A stretch of DNA of 40,759 bases, taken from an uncultured Pelagibacteraceae bacterium (GTDB lineage Bacteria > Pseudomonadota > Alphaproteobacteria > Pelagibacterales > Pelagibacteraceae). The DNA lies in the NCBI GenBank assembly GCA_902558545.1, contig CACEEJ010000009.1:1-40759 (forward strand), read 5' to 3'. Position 1 is the first letter of the stretch, and each line of letters opens with the position of its first letter. A program made the translations under genes and the position numbers. Positions 1-10,773 of this stretch are shown piece after piece. The notes beneath the pieces were generated by a model that saw only the letters and a list, made by a program, of their open reading frames with translations, did not search any database and was not told the origin of the DNA.

Positions 1-9
1 AAATAAAAT

Positions 10-390
10 ATGGAAAACAGACCTTTATCACCACACATACAGATTTATAAATGGCATATTTCCTCATTAGTATCTATTTCACACAGAATTACAGGAATAA
101 TTAATTTTTTTGCAATCACATTAATTTGTATTTGGTTTGCATTAATGCTTCTAGGAGAAAGTAATTATCAAATTATTAAAAATTTTTTAGAAACTTTTTT
201 AGGTAAATTTATTTTAATTGGAATAACCTGGTCATTTAGTTTTCATATGTTAAGTGAAGTAAGACACTTGATTATGGATTTAGGTTATGGATTTGAATTA
301 CAAACAACAAAAATTACAGGTTTGTTAGTTATTTTTGGTTCGATTGTTTTAACTATCTTAATTTATTTAATAGGCAGAGGATTAATATAA
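10..390 (+). CDS. sdhC: Succinate dehydrogenase cytochrome b556 subunit (SdhC)
   Basis: Membrane anchor of respiratory complex II; with SdhD it holds the catalytic SdhAB pair on the inner membrane and carries electrons to ubiquinone. The 126-residue protein has the family N-terminus (RPLSPHIQIY), the SHRITG quinone-site segment at 24-29 and three hydrophobic helices. The heme-ligand region is intact: H79 in SFHML, followed by EVRHLIMDLGYG (H86). The length is normal for the family. The stop overlaps the sdhD start as TAATG, so the two are co-translated. Only nine bases lie upstream in the window, so its promoter cannot be seen. The assignment is secure from motifs and from the sdhDAB genes that follow. 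Confidence 0.95.
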   Translation: MENRPLSPHIQIYKWHISSLVSISHRITGIINFFAITLICIWFALMLLGESNYQIIKNFLETFLGKFILIGITWSFSFHMLSEVRHLIMDLGYGFELQTTKITGLLVIFGSIVLTILIYLIGRGLI

Positions 391-719
391 TGCTTCCAGT
401 AACAAAAAAATGGTTATTCTTAAAAATTAGTTCCACAATCTTATTACCTTTAATGCTTTGGTTTATTATAAATTTAGTAAATATCTATGATAAAAGTTAT
501 CTTGAAATAGTGAATTTTTTAACAATACAACCATCTAAATTCCTAATTGGATTATTTTTAGTTATTGCTTATTTTTTTTCAGCTTTGACTATAAGTGAGG
601 TTTTTGAAGACTATATTAACGATAAAAAAACCAAAAATGCCGCAAACAAAGTCCTAAATTTTTTTGCTATAACAATTCCAGTAATTACAATAATTGTAAT
701 TTTTAACTTAAATACATGA
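390..719 (+). CDS. sdhD: Succinate dehydrogenase membrane anchor subunit (SdhD)
   Basis: Second membrane anchor of complex II, 109 residues with three predicted helices (about 12-32, 50-68 and 88-107). It is named mainly from its place between sdhC and sdhA, its size, and the VFEDYI segment (D74, Y75), which matches the conserved DY pair near the quinone site of SdhD. Oddity: the histidine normally found 11 residues before that Asp, the second axial ligand of heme b, is Phe63 here, and there is no other histidine in the protein. The ATG overlaps the sdhC stop, and the TGA stop overlaps the sdhA ATG. Confidence 0.88.
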   Translation: MLPVTKKWLFLKISSTILLPLMLWFIINLVNIYDKSYLEIVNFLTIQPSKFLIGLFLVIAYFFSALTISEVFEDYINDKKTKNAANKVLNFFAITIPVITIIVIFNLNT

Positions 720-2491
720 AAGCATATAATATTATAGACCACGAGTACGATGTTGTTGTACTTGGTGCAGGTGGATCAGGTTTAAGAGCGGCAGTAGGGC
801 TTAGCGAGGCTGGCTTAAAAACAGCTTGTATCTCAAAAGTATTTCCTACCAGAAGTCATACATCAGCTGCACAAGGTGGAATATCAGCAGCACTAGGAAA
901 CATGGGAGAAGATGATTGGAGATGGCACATGTATGACACTGTCAAAGGTGCAGATTGGTTAGGTGATCAAGATAGTATTGAATATCTTTGTAAAGAAGCA
1001 CCTAAAGCAGTTTTAGAATTAGAGAAATATGGAGTTCCATTTAGTAGAACTGAAGAGGGAAAAATTTATCAAAGACCATTTGGTGGAATGACAAAAAATT
1101 ATGGAAATGGAATAGTTCAAAGAACTTGTGCAGCAGCTGATAGAACAGGACATGCTATTTTACATACATTATATGGACAAGCGTTAAAGCATAATACAGA
1201 ATTTTTTATAGAATATTTTGCATTAGATTTGTTAATGAAGAATGGAGAATGCAAAGGTCTAATTGCTTGGAATTTGAATGATGGCACAATTCATAGATTT
1301 AGAGCGCACACAGTAATTATTGCTACTGGTGGTTATGGAAAAGTTTATTATTCAGCAACATCAGCACATACTTGCACTGGTGATGGCAATGCAATGGTTT
1401 TAAGAGCTGGATTACCGCTTCAGGATATGGAGTTTGTTCAATTTCACCCAACAGGAATTTATGGCCACGGTACCTTAATAACAGAAGGTGCTCGAGGAGA
1501 AGGAGGCTATCTTACAAATTCTAAAGGTGAAAGATTTATGGAAAGATATGCTCCAAATGCAAAAGATTTAGCATCAAGAGATGTTGTTAGTAGATCTATG
1601 TCTATTGAGATTAATGAGGGAAGAGGTGTTGGAAAAGATCAAGATCATGTTCATTTGAACCTAAGTCACTTAGATAAAGATATTATTGAAAGCAGGCTTC
1701 CTGGAATTACTGATGCAGCAAGATTATTTGCAAATGTAGATGTAACTAAAGAACCAATTCCTGTTGTACCAACAGTTCATTATAATATGGGTGGTATTCC
1801 AACAAACTATAAAGCAGAAGTATTAACTGTAAATGGCTCAGAAAAAACTGTTCCAGGTTTAATGGCTATTGGAGAAGCGGCATGTGTCTCTGTTCACGGA
1901 GCAAATAGACTTGGTTCTAATTCTTTAATTGATTTAGTAGTATTTGGAAGAGCAGCAGCAAAAAGAGCAGCTGAGTTAGTTAAGCCAGGAACACCTCATG
2001 AAGAAATTCCTGAGTCAGAAACACAAAAATGTTTAGATAGATTTGATAAACTTAGAAATGCACAAGGAAATAATAGTACTGCAGAACTTAGACTTTCAAT
2101 GCAAAAAACTATGCAGTCGAAATGTGCAGTTTTTAGAACAGAAAAAAATCTTAAAGAAGGTGTTGATGAGATTAAAAAAACTTATGATGGTATGGACTCA
2201 ATTTCAGTTAAAGATAGGTCTTTAGTATTTAATACTGATTTAGTTGAAACATTAGAACTTGATAATTTAATAAGACAAGCAGTAACTACTGTAGAGTCTG
2301 CATATCATAGAAAAGAGAGCAGAGGCGCTCACGCGAGAGATGACTATCCAAAAAGAGATGACGAAAAATTTATGCAACATACTCTTGCTTGGTGTGATGG
2401 AAAAAATACAAAGATTAGTTACAGAGCAGTCCACAAATCAACTTTAACAAATGAAGTTCAATATTTTCCACCACAAGAGAGAGTATATTAA
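716..2491 (+). CDS. sdhA: Succinate dehydrogenase flavoprotein subunit (SdhA)
   Basis: Catalytic subunit of complex II; oxidises succinate to fumarate and passes electrons through covalently bound FAD to SdhB. The 591-residue length is usual. Visible motifs are the dinucleotide-binding GAGGSG (17-22), [10 protein letters not shown] with H48 as the FAD-attaching histidine, the active-site HPTGI and GARGEGG segments, [18 protein letters not shown] near the end of the FAD domain, and the [11 protein letters not shown] segment in the C-terminal domain. It overlaps sdhD by four bases (ATGA) and sdhB by one (TAATG), giving a tightly coupled sdhCDAB unit. Nothing is truncated. Confidence 0.98.
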   Translation: MKAYNIIDHEYDVVVLGAGGSGLRAAVGLSEAGLKTACISKVFPTRSHTSAAQGGISAALGNMGEDDWRWHMYDTVKGADWLGDQDSIEYLCKEAPKAVLELEKYGVPFSRTEEGKIYQRPFGGMTKNYGNGIVQRTCAAADRTGHAILHTLYGQALKHNTEFFIEYFALDLLMKNGECKGLIAWNLNDGTIHRFRAHTVIIATGGYGKVYYSATSAHTCTGDGNAMVLRAGLPLQDMEFVQFHPTGIYGHGTLITEGARGEGGYLTNSKGERFMERYAPNAKDLASRDVVSRSMSIEINEGRGVGKDQDHVHLNLSHLDKDIIESRLPGITDAARLFANVDVTKEPIPVVPTVHYNMGGIPTNYKAEVLTVNGSEKTVPGLMAIGEAACVSVHGANRLGSNSLIDLVVFGRAAAKRAAELVKPGTPHEEIPESETQKCLDRFDKLRNAQGNNSTAELRLSMQKTMQSKCAVFRTEKNLKEGVDEIKKTYDGMDSISVKDRSLVFNTDLVETLELDNLIRQAVTTVESAYHRKESRGAHARDDYPKRDDEKFMQHTLAWCDGKNTKISYRAVHKSTLTNEVQYFPPQERVY

Positions 2492-3270
2492 TGGTTCAGC
2501 TAAGTTTACCTAAAAATTCAGAGGTTAAAAAAGGCAAATATTTTAAAGACAAAACTGGATCTAAAAATTTAAGAAAAGTAAATATTTATAGATGGGATCC
2601 ATCGACAGAAGAAAATCCTAGAATTGATACATACGAAGTTGATATGGATAATTGTCCATCTAAGGTGCTGGATATTCTAAATAAAATTAAAAACGAAATT
2701 GATCCTACATTGGCCTATAGAAGATCTTGTGCTCATGGTGTTTGTGGTTCTTGTGCTATGAATATGGGAGGAAAAAACGGACTTGCTTGTACAACTCCTC
2801 ATGCAGAGATAGACGGTGACATCGATATTTATCCTCTACCTCATTTAAAAGTTAAAAGAGATTTGATTGGTGATTTAGATGGCTTATATAAACAATATCA
2901 ATCTATTGAACCTTGGTTAAAAAATAACTCAACAAAACAGACAACAGAAATTTATCAGTCTAAAGAAGATAGAGCGAAACTTGATGGTGCTTACGAATGC
3001 ATTATGTGTGCTTGCTGTTCTACATCTTGCCCAAGTTATTGGTGGAATGGAGATAAATATTTAGGTCCAGCAGTTCTGCTACAGGCTTATAGATGGATTA
3101 TTGATAGTAGAGATGAAGAGAGAAAAGCTAGATTAAAAAAAGTTTCAGATGAATTAAAATTATATAGATGCCATACAATATTAAATTGTACAAATGCATG
3201 TCCAAAGGGCTTGAATCCAGCAAAAGCTATAGCTGAAATAAAAAAAATGTTAGCAACAGCTAATGTTTAA
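2491..3270 (+). CDS. sdhB: Succinate dehydrogenase iron-sulfur subunit (SdhB)
   Basis: Electron-transfer subunit of complex II linking the SdhA flavin to the quinone site. The 259 residues hold a plant-type [2Fe-2S] domain (C80, C85, C88 and C100 in [10 protein letters not shown]...AC) and a C-terminal domain for the [4Fe-4S] and [3Fe-4S] clusters (C170, C173, C176, C180, then C227, C233, C237 in [14 protein letters not shown]). The SCPSYWWN segment, whose tryptophan contacts quinone, is present. All expected ligands are there. Its ATG overlaps the sdhA stop, and a 39-bp spacer separates it from the next gene. Confidence 0.98.
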   Translation: MVQLSLPKNSEVKKGKYFKDKTGSKNLRKVNIYRWDPSTEENPRIDTYEVDMDNCPSKVLDILNKIKNEIDPTLAYRRSCAHGVCGSCAMNMGGKNGLACTTPHAEIDGDIDIYPLPHLKVKRDLIGDLDGLYKQYQSIEPWLKNNSTKQTTEIYQSKEDRAKLDGAYECIMCACCSTSCPSYWWNGDKYLGPAVLLQAYRWIIDSRDEERKARLKKVSDELKLYRCHTILNCTNACPKGLNPAKAIAEIKKMLATANV

Positions 3271-3309
3271 ATAGACTATTCGATATTTTTGATCTAAAAC
3301 ACCGTATTC

Positions 3310-4803
3310 ATGAAATTAATAGAACACTTCGTAAACGGTAAAATAATTCCGGGATCTTCAGATAAAAAAGGAAAAGTTTTTAATCCAGCAACTGGTGAAC
3401 AAGAGTCAGAGGTAAGACTTGCTTCAAAATCTGATCTAGACAGTGCTGTTGAGGTAGCAAAAAAAGCATTTGAAAGTTGGTCTTTAAAACCTGCTCTACA
3501 AAGAGCTAGAATAATATTTAAATTTAAAGAATTAATTGAAAAAAATTCTGATGAATTAACGAAGTTAATAGTTTCAGAACATGGAAAAGTTTATGAAGAT
3601 GCAAGAGGCTCTTTAACTAGAGGACTTGAGGTGGTAGAATTTGCTTGTGGAATACCACATTTATTAAAAGGTGAGTTTTCAGAAAATGTTGGAACCAATG
3701 TTGATAGTTGGTCAATCAGACAACCATTAGGAGTTGTTGCAGGTATTACACCTTTTAATTTTCCTGCTATGGTACCAATGTGGATGTTTCCAATAGCGAT
3801 AGCTTGTGGAAACACTTTTATTCTTAAACCATCAGAAAAAGACCCTTCTTGCGCAATAAGATTAGCAGAATTACTTTCTGAGGCGGGTCTTCCAGAGGGA
3901 GTATTTAACGTAATAAATGGAGATAAAGAAGCTGTTGATGCAATTTTGGAAAACAAAGATATCAAAGCTGTTAGTTTCGTAGGATCTACTCCTATTGCAA
4001 AATATATTTATGAAAATTCAGCTAAAAATGAAAAAAGAGTTCAAGCTTTGGGTGGAGCAAAAAACCATTTAGTTGTTATGCCAGATTGTGATTTAGATGG
4101 TGCAGTAAATGGTTTAATGGGTGCTGCTTATGGTTCAGCTGGAGAAAGATGTATGGCCCAATCAGTTGCGGTTGCGGTTGGAGATATTGGTGATGAACTT
4201 GTATCAAGATTATCAAAAAAAGCTGAGGCTTTAAAAGTTGGTCCTGGAATGGATAAAGCATCAGAAATGGGACCTTTAGTTACAAAAGAACATTTAGAAA
4301 AAGTTACAAGTTACGTTGATTTAGGTGTCAAGGAAGGCGCAAAGCTAGTGGTTGATGGAAGAGGTTTAAAACTTCAAGGATATGAAAATGGTTTCTATAT
4401 AGGTGGATGCTTGTTTGATCATGTAAATAAAGATATGAGAATTTACAAAGAGGAAATATTCGGTCCAGTCCTATCAGTTGTTCGAGTAAAAACTTTTGAA
4501 GAAGCTGCAAAATTAATTAACGACCATGAGTACGGAAATGGAGTTAGTATTTATACAAGAGACGGTGATGCAGGTAGAACTTTTGCAAGTAAAATTCAAG
4601 TAGGTATGGTTGGTATTAACGTGCCGATCCCAGTTCCAATGGCATTTCATAGTTTTGGTGGTTGGAAAAGATCATTATTTGGAGATAGTGGAATGCATGG
4701 TATGGAAGGAATAAAATTTTATACTAAACTTAAAACAGTAACATCCAGATGGCCTTCAGGTGTCCGATCAAATGCGGAATTTGTTATGCCAACAATGAAA
4801 TAA
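3310..4803 (+). CDS. mmsA: CoA-acylating methylmalonate-semialdehyde dehydrogenase
   Basis: Aldehyde dehydrogenase superfamily enzyme of the MmsA group, 497 residues. MmsA converts (methyl)malonate semialdehyde, CoA and NAD to propionyl-CoA or acetyl-CoA, in valine, beta-alanine or inositol breakdown. Visible features are TPFNFPAMVPMWMFPIA (147-163), the ILKPSE cofactor segment, the catalytic Cys281 in GSAGERCMA, and GGAKNH at 248-253, where Asn252 stands in place of the general-base Glu of ordinary aldehyde dehydrogenases. That substitution is typical of the CoA-dependent MmsA group. It lies between sdhB and mdh in the TCA block, 9 bp before mdh, so its acyl-CoA product feeds neighbouring reactions. 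The exact substrate cannot be read from sequence. Confidence 0.92.
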   Translation: MKLIEHFVNGKIIPGSSDKKGKVFNPATGEQESEVRLASKSDLDSAVEVAKKAFESWSLKPALQRARIIFKFKELIEKNSDELTKLIVSEHGKVYEDARGSLTRGLEVVEFACGIPHLLKGEFSENVGTNVDSWSIRQPLGVVAGITPFNFPAMVPMWMFPIAIACGNTFILKPSEKDPSCAIRLAELLSEAGLPEGVFNVINGDKEAVDAILENKDIKAVSFVGSTPIAKYIYENSAKNEKRVQALGGAKNHLVVMPDCDLDGAVNGLMGAAYGSAGERCMAQSVAVAVGDIGDELVSRLSKKAEALKVGPGMDKASEMGPLVTKEHLEKVTSYVDLGVKEGAKLVVDGRGLKLQGYENGFYIGGCLFDHVNKDMRIYKEEIFGPVLSVVRVKTFEEAAKLINDHEYGNGVSIYTRDGDAGRTFASKIQVGMVGINVPIPVPMAFHSFGGWKRSLFGDSGMHGMEGIKFYTKLKTVTSRWPSGVRSNAEFVMPTMK

Positions 4804-4812
4804 AGGAAATAA

Positions 4813-5775
4813 ATGACAAAAATATCTTTAATTGGTGCAGGCCAAATAGGTGGAACTCTTGCACATTTAATAGGAACAAAAGAATTAGTAAATGAAGTGG
4901 TTTTATTTGATGTAGCTAGTGGTATTGCAAAAGGAAAAGCATTAGATATTGCACAATCTTCATCTGTAGATGGTTTCAATGTTAGGTTTTCAGGAACTGA
5001 TAACTATGAGGATATAAAAGATTCAGATGTAATTATAATTACAGCAGGTGTTCCAAGAAAACCTGGAATGAGCCGAGACGATCTTCTTGGAATTAATTTA
5101 AAAATTATTAAACAAGTTGCTGAGGGGGTAAAGAAAAATGCTCCTAACGCTTTTGTGATCTGTATCACCAATCCTTTAGACGTTATGGTTATGGCATTTC
5201 AAAAATTTTCAGGTTTGCCATCAAATAAAGTTGTTGGTATGGCAGGTATTTTAGATAGTTCGAGATTTAAATTATTTTTATCATTAGAACTTAATGTGCC
5301 AGTAAGAGAAATTGAGGCAATGGTTATGGGTGGTCATGGTGACACCATGGTTCCTATGCCAAGATTTACAAAAATTTCAGGTAAACCATTGTTGGATCTT
5401 GTAAAGGATGGAAAAATTTCTTCAGAAAGAGTTGAGGAAATTAATCAAAGAACACGAGATGGTGGTGCGGAAATAGTTAAATATTTAGAAAAAGGATCAG
5501 CCTTTTATGCGCCAGCAGCTTCAGGTGTTCAAATGGCAGAAGCATATTTAAATGATCAGAAAAAATTATTACCCTGCGCTGTACAATTAAATGGAGAATA
5601 TGGTGTAAAAAATGTTTATGCAGGTGTTCCTGTTGTCATTGGAAAAGATGGTGTAGAAAAAATTGAAGAGATTGATTTAGATGAAAAAGAAAAAAAAGAA
5701 TTTATGCATTCAATAGATGCTGTAAAAGCTTTATGGGAAGCTGCATCTAAAATAGATCCTGATTTATCTAAATAA
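4813..5775 (+). CDS. mdh: Malate dehydrogenase (NAD)
   Basis: Oxidises malate to oxaloacetate in the TCA cycle. The 320-residue protein is of the LDH-like MDH type common in alphaproteobacteria. It has the Rossmann [10 protein letters not shown] motif at 8-17, the substrate-contacting [11 protein letters not shown] loop, the CITNPLDVM segment and the catalytic histidine in [10 protein letters not shown]. An AAGGA ribosome-binding sequence (4803-4807) sits 5 nt before the ATG and supports this start. It is followed by sucC after 2 bp, the mdh-sucCD-sucAB order typical of alphaproteobacteria. Confidence 0.97.
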   Translation: MTKISLIGAGQIGGTLAHLIGTKELVNEVVLFDVASGIAKGKALDIAQSSSVDGFNVRFSGTDNYEDIKDSDVIIITAGVPRKPGMSRDDLLGINLKIIKQVAEGVKKNAPNAFVICITNPLDVMVMAFQKFSGLPSNKVVGMAGILDSSRFKLFLSLELNVPVREIEAMVMGGHGDTMVPMPRFTKISGKPLLDLVKDGKISSERVEEINQRTRDGGAEIVKYLEKGSAFYAPAASGVQMAEAYLNDQKKLLPCAVQLNGEYGVKNVYAGVPVVIGKDGVEKIEEIDLDEKEKKEFMHSIDAVKALWEAASKIDPDLSK

Positions 5776-5777
5776 TA

Positions 5778-6938
5778 ATGAATATTCACGAGCATCAAGC
5801 TAAACAAATATTAAAAAAATATGGAGCTGTAGTTCCCGAAGGAGTATTTGCGCATAATGTTGATGAACTTATTCAAAAAGCAAAAGCACTCAAAACTGAG
5901 AAATATGTGCTTAAAGCACAAATCCATGCTGGAGGTAGAGGAAAAGCTGGCGGTGTAAAAATTTTAAACTCTATTGAGGAACTAACGGTAGCAGCTAAAG
6001 AATTACTTGGAAAAACACTAGTTACTCATCAAACTGGCCCTGAAGGTAGAGAGGTAAAAAGATTATACGTAGAAGAATCATCAAATATAGATAAAGAATT
6101 TTACTTATCGTGCCTGGTTGATAGGGCAAGTTCTAAAATTGCATTTATATCAAGTGACCAAGGAGGGATGGACATTGAAGAAGTTGCAAGCAGTTCACCT
6201 GAAAAAATTATAACTACAAAAGTTGATATGGGTGATGAAATTTCTGATTCAGATTGTGAAAAAATAATTAATATTTTTAATTTAAATGAAGACGCAAAAA
6301 AACAATCAATAACATTAATTAAATCAATATATAAAATGTTTGTAGGTACTGACGCAAACATGGTTGAAGTAAATCCATTAATTTTGACAAAAGAGGAAAA
6401 AATTGTTTGTTTAGATGCAAAAGTTAATTTCGACTCTAACGCTTTATTCAGGCATCCAGAAATTGTTGAATTAAGAGATTTAAATGAGGAAGATCCTACC
6501 GAGATAGAAGCTAGCAAGCATGATCTTGCGTATATCAAGCTAGATGGAAGTATTGGCTGTATGGTGAATGGGGCAGGATTAGCAATGGCAACAATGGATA
6601 TAATTAAATTGTATGGTAAAGAGCCAGCAAATTTTTTAGATGTAGGTGGTGGTGCATCCAAAGAAAAAGTATCTGCTGCATTAAAGATAATTCTCTCAGA
6701 TAAAAATGTTAAAGGTATTTTAATTAATATTTTTGGAGGAATAATGAGATGTGATGTTCTTGCCCAAGGAGTAGTAGATGCAGCTAAAGAGATTAATATT
6801 AGTGTGCCTTTGGTTGTAAGATTAGCAGGTACAAATTTCAAAGAAGGAAAAAAAATTCTTGATAATTCTGGATTAAAATTAATTTCTGCAGAAAATTTAG
6901 ATGACGCTGCTAAGAAAATTGTTGAGGTGATAAAATAA
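5778..6938 (+). CDS. sucC: Succinyl-CoA synthetase beta subunit
   Basis: With SucD interconverts succinyl-CoA and succinate with ATP formation. The 386-residue length matches the family. The N-terminal ATP-grasp domain opens with [11 protein letters not shown] and contains [14 protein letters not shown] (about 48-61). The C-terminal CoA-ligase domain has [13 protein letters not shown] and [16 protein letters not shown], the signature near the interface with SucD. It sits 2 bp after mdh and 1 bp before sucD. A long open frame antisense to it (6101-6841) is a compositional shadow. Confidence 0.98.
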   Translation: MNIHEHQAKQILKKYGAVVPEGVFAHNVDELIQKAKALKTEKYVLKAQIHAGGRGKAGGVKILNSIEELTVAAKELLGKTLVTHQTGPEGREVKRLYVEESSNIDKEFYLSCLVDRASSKIAFISSDQGGMDIEEVASSSPEKIITTKVDMGDEISDSDCEKIINIFNLNEDAKKQSITLIKSIYKMFVGTDANMVEVNPLILTKEEKIVCLDAKVNFDSNALFRHPEIVELRDLNEEDPTEIEASKHDLAYIKLDGSIGCMVNGAGLAMATMDIIKLYGKEPANFLDVGGGASKEKVSAALKIILSDKNVKGILINIFGGIMRCDVLAQGVVDAAKEINISVPLVVRLAGTNFKEGKKILDNSGLKLISAENLDDAAKKIVEVIK

Positions 6939-6939
6939 A

Positions 6940-7815
6940 ATGTCGGTTTTGGTAAATAAAAATACTAAAGTAATTTGTCAGGGATTTACTGGCTCACATG
7001 GAACATTTCATTCAGAGCAGGCTATAAAATATGGAACCAATCTTGTTGGTGGAGTTACGCCAAAGAAAGGTGGACAAAAACATTTAGACAGACCAGTTTT
7101 TAATAGCGTTTTAGAGGCAAAAAATCAAGTAGGAGCAGATGCAACTATGATTTATGTACCTGCTAAATTTGCAGCAGCAGCAATCATTGAAGCTATTGAT
7201 GCATCAGTTGAACTTATTGTTTGTATAACAGAGGGTATTCCAATTCAGGATATGCTTAAGGTCAGACAAAAATTAAGTGGATCTAGTAGCAGATTAATTG
7301 GACCTAATTGTCCAGGAATAATCACACCAGATGAATGTAAAATTGGGATTATGCCGGGAAGTATTCACAAAAGAGGAAGTGTTGGAATTGTATCAAGGTC
7401 AGGAACATTGACATATGAAGCAGTAGCCCAAACAACTGAAAATGGACTTGGTCAATCAACTTGTATTGGTATTGGTGGTGATCCTATTAATGGAACAAAT
7501 TTTATAGATTGTTTAGATTTATTTTTAAATGACTCTGAAACAGAATCTATTTTAATGATAGGTGAAATTGGTGGAACAGCTGAAGAAGAAGCGGCTGACT
7601 TTATAAAAAATCATAAGATTAAAAAACCAATAGTTGGATTTATTGCTGGAATTACCGCTCCTCCAGGAAGGAGAATGGGGCATGCTGGTGCCATTATATC
7701 AGGTGGCAAGGGTGGAGCTAAAGATAAAATTAAAAAAATGGAAGAATGTGGTATTACAGTTGCCAAATCACCATCAATTATTGGAAAAACTTTATTTGAT
7801 AAACTGTCTAATTGA
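6940..7815 (+). CDS. sucD: Succinyl-CoA synthetase alpha subunit
   Basis: CoA-binding, phosphohistidine-forming subunit of succinyl-CoA synthetase; partner of SucC. The 291 residues include the CoA-binding [11 protein letters not shown] segment near the N-terminus, [10 protein letters not shown], and the active-site histidine H248 in [16 protein letters not shown], which is phosphorylated in catalysis. Full length. A 34-bp spacer separates it from sucA; no obvious promoter or terminator lies in it, so sucCD and sucAB are probably transcribed together. Confidence 0.98.
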   Translation: MSVLVNKNTKVICQGFTGSHGTFHSEQAIKYGTNLVGGVTPKKGGQKHLDRPVFNSVLEAKNQVGADATMIYVPAKFAAAAIIEAIDASVELIVCITEGIPIQDMLKVRQKLSGSSSRLIGPNCPGIITPDECKIGIMPGSIHKRGSVGIVSRSGTLTYEAVAQTTENGLGQSTCIGIGGDPINGTNFIDCLDLFLNDSETESILMIGEIGGTAEEEAADFIKNHKIKKPIVGFIAGITAPPGRRMGHAGAIISGGKGGAKDKIKKMEECGITVAKSPSIIGKTLFDKLSN

Positions 7816-7849
7816 AAAAAAATATTAGAGGGATATATTAAATAAAAAG

Positions 7850-10768
7850 ATGTCTTCATCAAAAAATCTTGATTTCGAAAAAACTTCATTTTTAAACAAA
7901 TCTAATAGTGCATTTATAGAAGAAATGTATTTAAAGTTTGTAAATAAAGATGCTGATCTTCCAGAAAGTTGGGCAAATTATTTTGAGGGAATTGGTGAAG
8001 AATTAAATGTTATAGCAAAAGAAATTAATGGTCCATCATGGGGACCTACTAAAAAAAAGATTGATATTGATGAATTACAAAAAAAAATAGAAGAACAAGA
8101 TAAAAATGATTTTGATAATGTCAAATTAGACACTTCAGAAAAATTTAATTTTCAATTACTTGCTGACTCAAATAAAGATTCTATTAGTGCTGTAGCATTA
8201 ATTAGAGCATATAGACTAAGAGGACATTTATTAGCAGATCTTGATCCTTTAGAAATGAGAGAGTCAGAATATCTAGATGAGCTTCATCCAGATTTTTACG
8301 GTTTTAAAAAAGAAAATTACGATAAGAAAATTTTTCTAAACGGGGTAATCAATCGTAAATATGCAAATATAAAAGAAATACTTAAGTTTATGAAAAAAAC
8401 CTACTGTGGAAAAATAGGTTATGAGTTCATGCATATTTCAAACCCAGATGAAAGAAAGTGGTTTAGGGACAGGATAGAGCAAGATAAAAATGCACTTCAA
8501 TTTACAAAAAATGGTAAAGAGGCAATTTTAAATAAATTGGTACAAGCAGAAGGATTTGAAAAATTTTTAGCTACAAAGTATGTGGGAACAAAAAGATTTG
8601 GTTTAGATGGTGGTGAAAGTTTAATACCTGCTCTTGAACAAATAATAAAAATTGGTGGTCAAAATAATATAAAAGAAGTTAAAATAGGTATGTCTCATAG
8701 AGGTAGGCTTAACGTTTTAGCAAACGTTTTACAAAAATCTTACAAAAAAATTTTTAATGAGTTTGCTGGTGAGTTTAGTACTGATTCTGAAGATAGTGCT
8801 GGAGATGTAAAATATCATCTTGGAGCGTCGTCTGATAGAGAATTTGATGGAAATTCAGTACATGTCAGTTTAACAGATAATCCCTCTCATTTAGAAGCTG
8901 TTAACCCAGTTGTTTTAGGTCAAACAAGAGCCAAACAATTTTTTCATAAAGACCGTGAAAGAAATAAAGTTATACCTATTCTCATTCATGGGGATGCAGC
9001 CTTTGCTGGTCAAGGAGTTGTAGCAGAATGTTTTGCAATGTCTGGACTACCAGGACATAACACTGGAGGAACAATTCATATTATTGTTAATAACCAAATA
9101 GGATTTACTACTAGTCCAAGATTTGCGCGGTCTTCACCTTATCCATCTGATGTTGCAAAAATGGTAGAGGCTCCAATTCTTCATGTTAATGGTGATGATC
9201 CAGAAGCAGTTGTTTATGCAACTAGAATAGCAACAGAATTTCGATTAAAATTTAATAGAGACGTTGTAGTAGATTTAATTTGTTATAGAAGATTTGGACA
9301 TAATGAGGGAGATGAACCTTCATTTACTCAACCTTTAATGTATAAAAAAATTAGATCTCATCCCAGTGTTTACAAAATTTATGGAAATAAATTAGTAAAC
9401 GAAAAATCTATAACTGAAGAATTATTAAATCAAAATGTTAAATCATTTAAAGATTTACTTGATGAACAATACAAAAGTGCAAAAGATTATAAACCTAAAA
9501 TAGAATGGTTTGAGGGAACATGGTCAAGATATAGACCTGAAAGAGGTAAAGATAAAAGGGGTATAACAGGTTTTGACGAAAATAAATTAAAAATAATTTC
9601 AGATAAAATAAATGGTATTCCTGAAGAAAAAAATATTCATAAGACTATCTCTAAAATATTCAATGCTAGAAAAGAAAGTATCGAAAAAGGTATTGGTATC
9701 GATTGGTCTTCAGCAGAAGCTCTTGCTTTTGGATCTTTGCTAGAAGAGGGATATCCGGTTAGGCTTGTAGGACAAGACTCTGGTAGAGGAACATTTAGTC
9801 AACGACATTCTGTACTGAGAAATCAAATAGATAATTCTAGGTACATTCCTCTTAATAATATTTCTAAAGATCAAAAGCAATTTGAAGTAGTAGATAGTTT
9901 TTTGTCTGAACTTGCAGTTTTGGGGTTTGAATATGGTTACAGTCTAGTAGAGCCAAACACACTTACTCTTTGGGAAGCACAATTTGGTGATTTTGCTAAT
10001 GGTGCTCAAGTAGTAATTGATCAATTTATTGCATCTGGTGAGAGAAAGTGGAATAGAGCATCTGGTATAGTTATGTTGTTACCTCATGGATATGAAGGGC
10101 AAGGACCAGAACATTCATCAGCAAGGCTAGAAAGATTTTTACAATTATGCTCAAACGATAATATGCAAGTAATGAATTGCACAACTCCAGCAAATTATTT
10201 TCACGCTTTAAGAAGACAAATGCATAGGAGTTTTAGAAAGCCACTAATCATAATGACACCAAAATCATTATTAAGAAACAAATACTGTGTTTCAAATTTA
10301 GAAGATTTTAACAAAAAAAATACCTTCCATAGAGTACTGTGGGATCATGCTATAGATCCTAAGTCTAAAGGATTTATTAAACTAAAAGAAAGTTCTAAAA
10401 TTAAAAAAGTAATTCTTTGTTCTGGAAAAGTATATTTTGATTTATTAGATGCCAGAGAAAAGCTCAAAAGAGATGATGTAGTGATGTACAGAATTGAACA
10501 ATTGTATCCATTTCCAGCAAAAGCTTTGGTTAAAGAGTTAAAACCATATGCTAAAAATGCTGAATTCTTTTGGTGCCAAGAAGAACCAAAAAATATGGGT
10601 GCTTGGTTTTCAGTTAGAGATTATATCCAATGGACATTAGACACTTTAAAGGCTAATAATAATAAAATTTCTTATATAGGAAGAAGCCCAGACGCAACTC
10701 CTGCAACAGGATATGCCAAAAGGCATAATTCTCAACAAAAAGAAATAATAAATAAGGTATTTGATTAA
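7850..10768 (+). CDS. sucA: 2-oxoglutarate dehydrogenase E1 component
   Basis: Thiamine-diphosphate-dependent decarboxylase of the 2-oxoglutarate dehydrogenase complex; makes succinyl groups for SucB. The 972-residue length is close to the family norm. The N-terminus carries the E1o-type segment [14 protein letters not shown]. The ThDP domain shows [36 protein letters not shown] and the cofactor-binding [18 protein letters not shown]. The C-terminal half has [17 protein letters not shown] and [20 protein letters not shown], and the protein ends with the expected [12 protein letters not shown] segment. It precedes sucB by 5 bp. Confidence 0.98.
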   Translation: MSSSKNLDFEKTSFLNKSNSAFIEEMYLKFVNKDADLPESWANYFEGIGEELNVIAKEINGPSWGPTKKKIDIDELQKKIEEQDKNDFDNVKLDTSEKFNFQLLADSNKDSISAVALIRAYRLRGHLLADLDPLEMRESEYLDELHPDFYGFKKENYDKKIFLNGVINRKYANIKEILKFMKKTYCGKIGYEFMHISNPDERKWFRDRIEQDKNALQFTKNGKEAILNKLVQAEGFEKFLATKYVGTKRFGLDGGESLIPALEQIIKIGGQNNIKEVKIGMSHRGRLNVLANVLQKSYKKIFNEFAGEFSTDSEDSAGDVKYHLGASSDREFDGNSVHVSLTDNPSHLEAVNPVVLGQTRAKQFFHKDRERNKVIPILIHGDAAFAGQGVVAECFAMSGLPGHNTGGTIHIIVNNQIGFTTSPRFARSSPYPSDVAKMVEAPILHVNGDDPEAVVYATRIATEFRLKFNRDVVVDLICYRRFGHNEGDEPSFTQPLMYKKIRSHPSVYKIYGNKLVNEKSITEELLNQNVKSFKDLLDEQYKSAKDYKPKIEWFEGTWSRYRPERGKDKRGITGFDENKLKIISDKINGIPEEKNIHKTISKIFNARKESIEKGIGIDWSSAEALAFGSLLEEGYPVRLVGQDSGRGTFSQRHSVLRNQIDNSRYIPLNNISKDQKQFEVVDSFLSELAVLGFEYGYSLVEPNTLTLWEAQFGDFANGAQVVIDQFIASGERKWNRASGIVMLLPHGYEGQGPEHSSARLERFLQLCSNDNMQVMNCTTPANYFHALRRQMHRSFRKPLIIMTPKSLLRNKYCVSNLEDFNKKNTFHRVLWDHAIDPKSKGFIKLKESSKIKKVILCSGKVYFDLLDAREKLKRDDVVMYRIEQLYPFPAKALVKELKPYAKNAEFFWCQEEPKNMGAWFSVRDYIQWTLDTLKANNNKISYIGRSPDATPATGYAKRHNSQQKEIINKVFD

Positions 10769-10773
10769 TTTTA

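Noticed and set aside
3591-3965. A 124-codon minus-strand open frame inside mmsA.
   Set aside because: Mirror of conserved MmsA codons, without a plausible start context or protein motif.
6101-6841. A 246-codon open frame on the minus strand opposite sucC.
   Set aside because: sucC is certain on the other strand; the antisense translation is rich in Ser, Ile and Leu with no recognisable domain, as expected for the shadow of an AT-rich gene with few stops.
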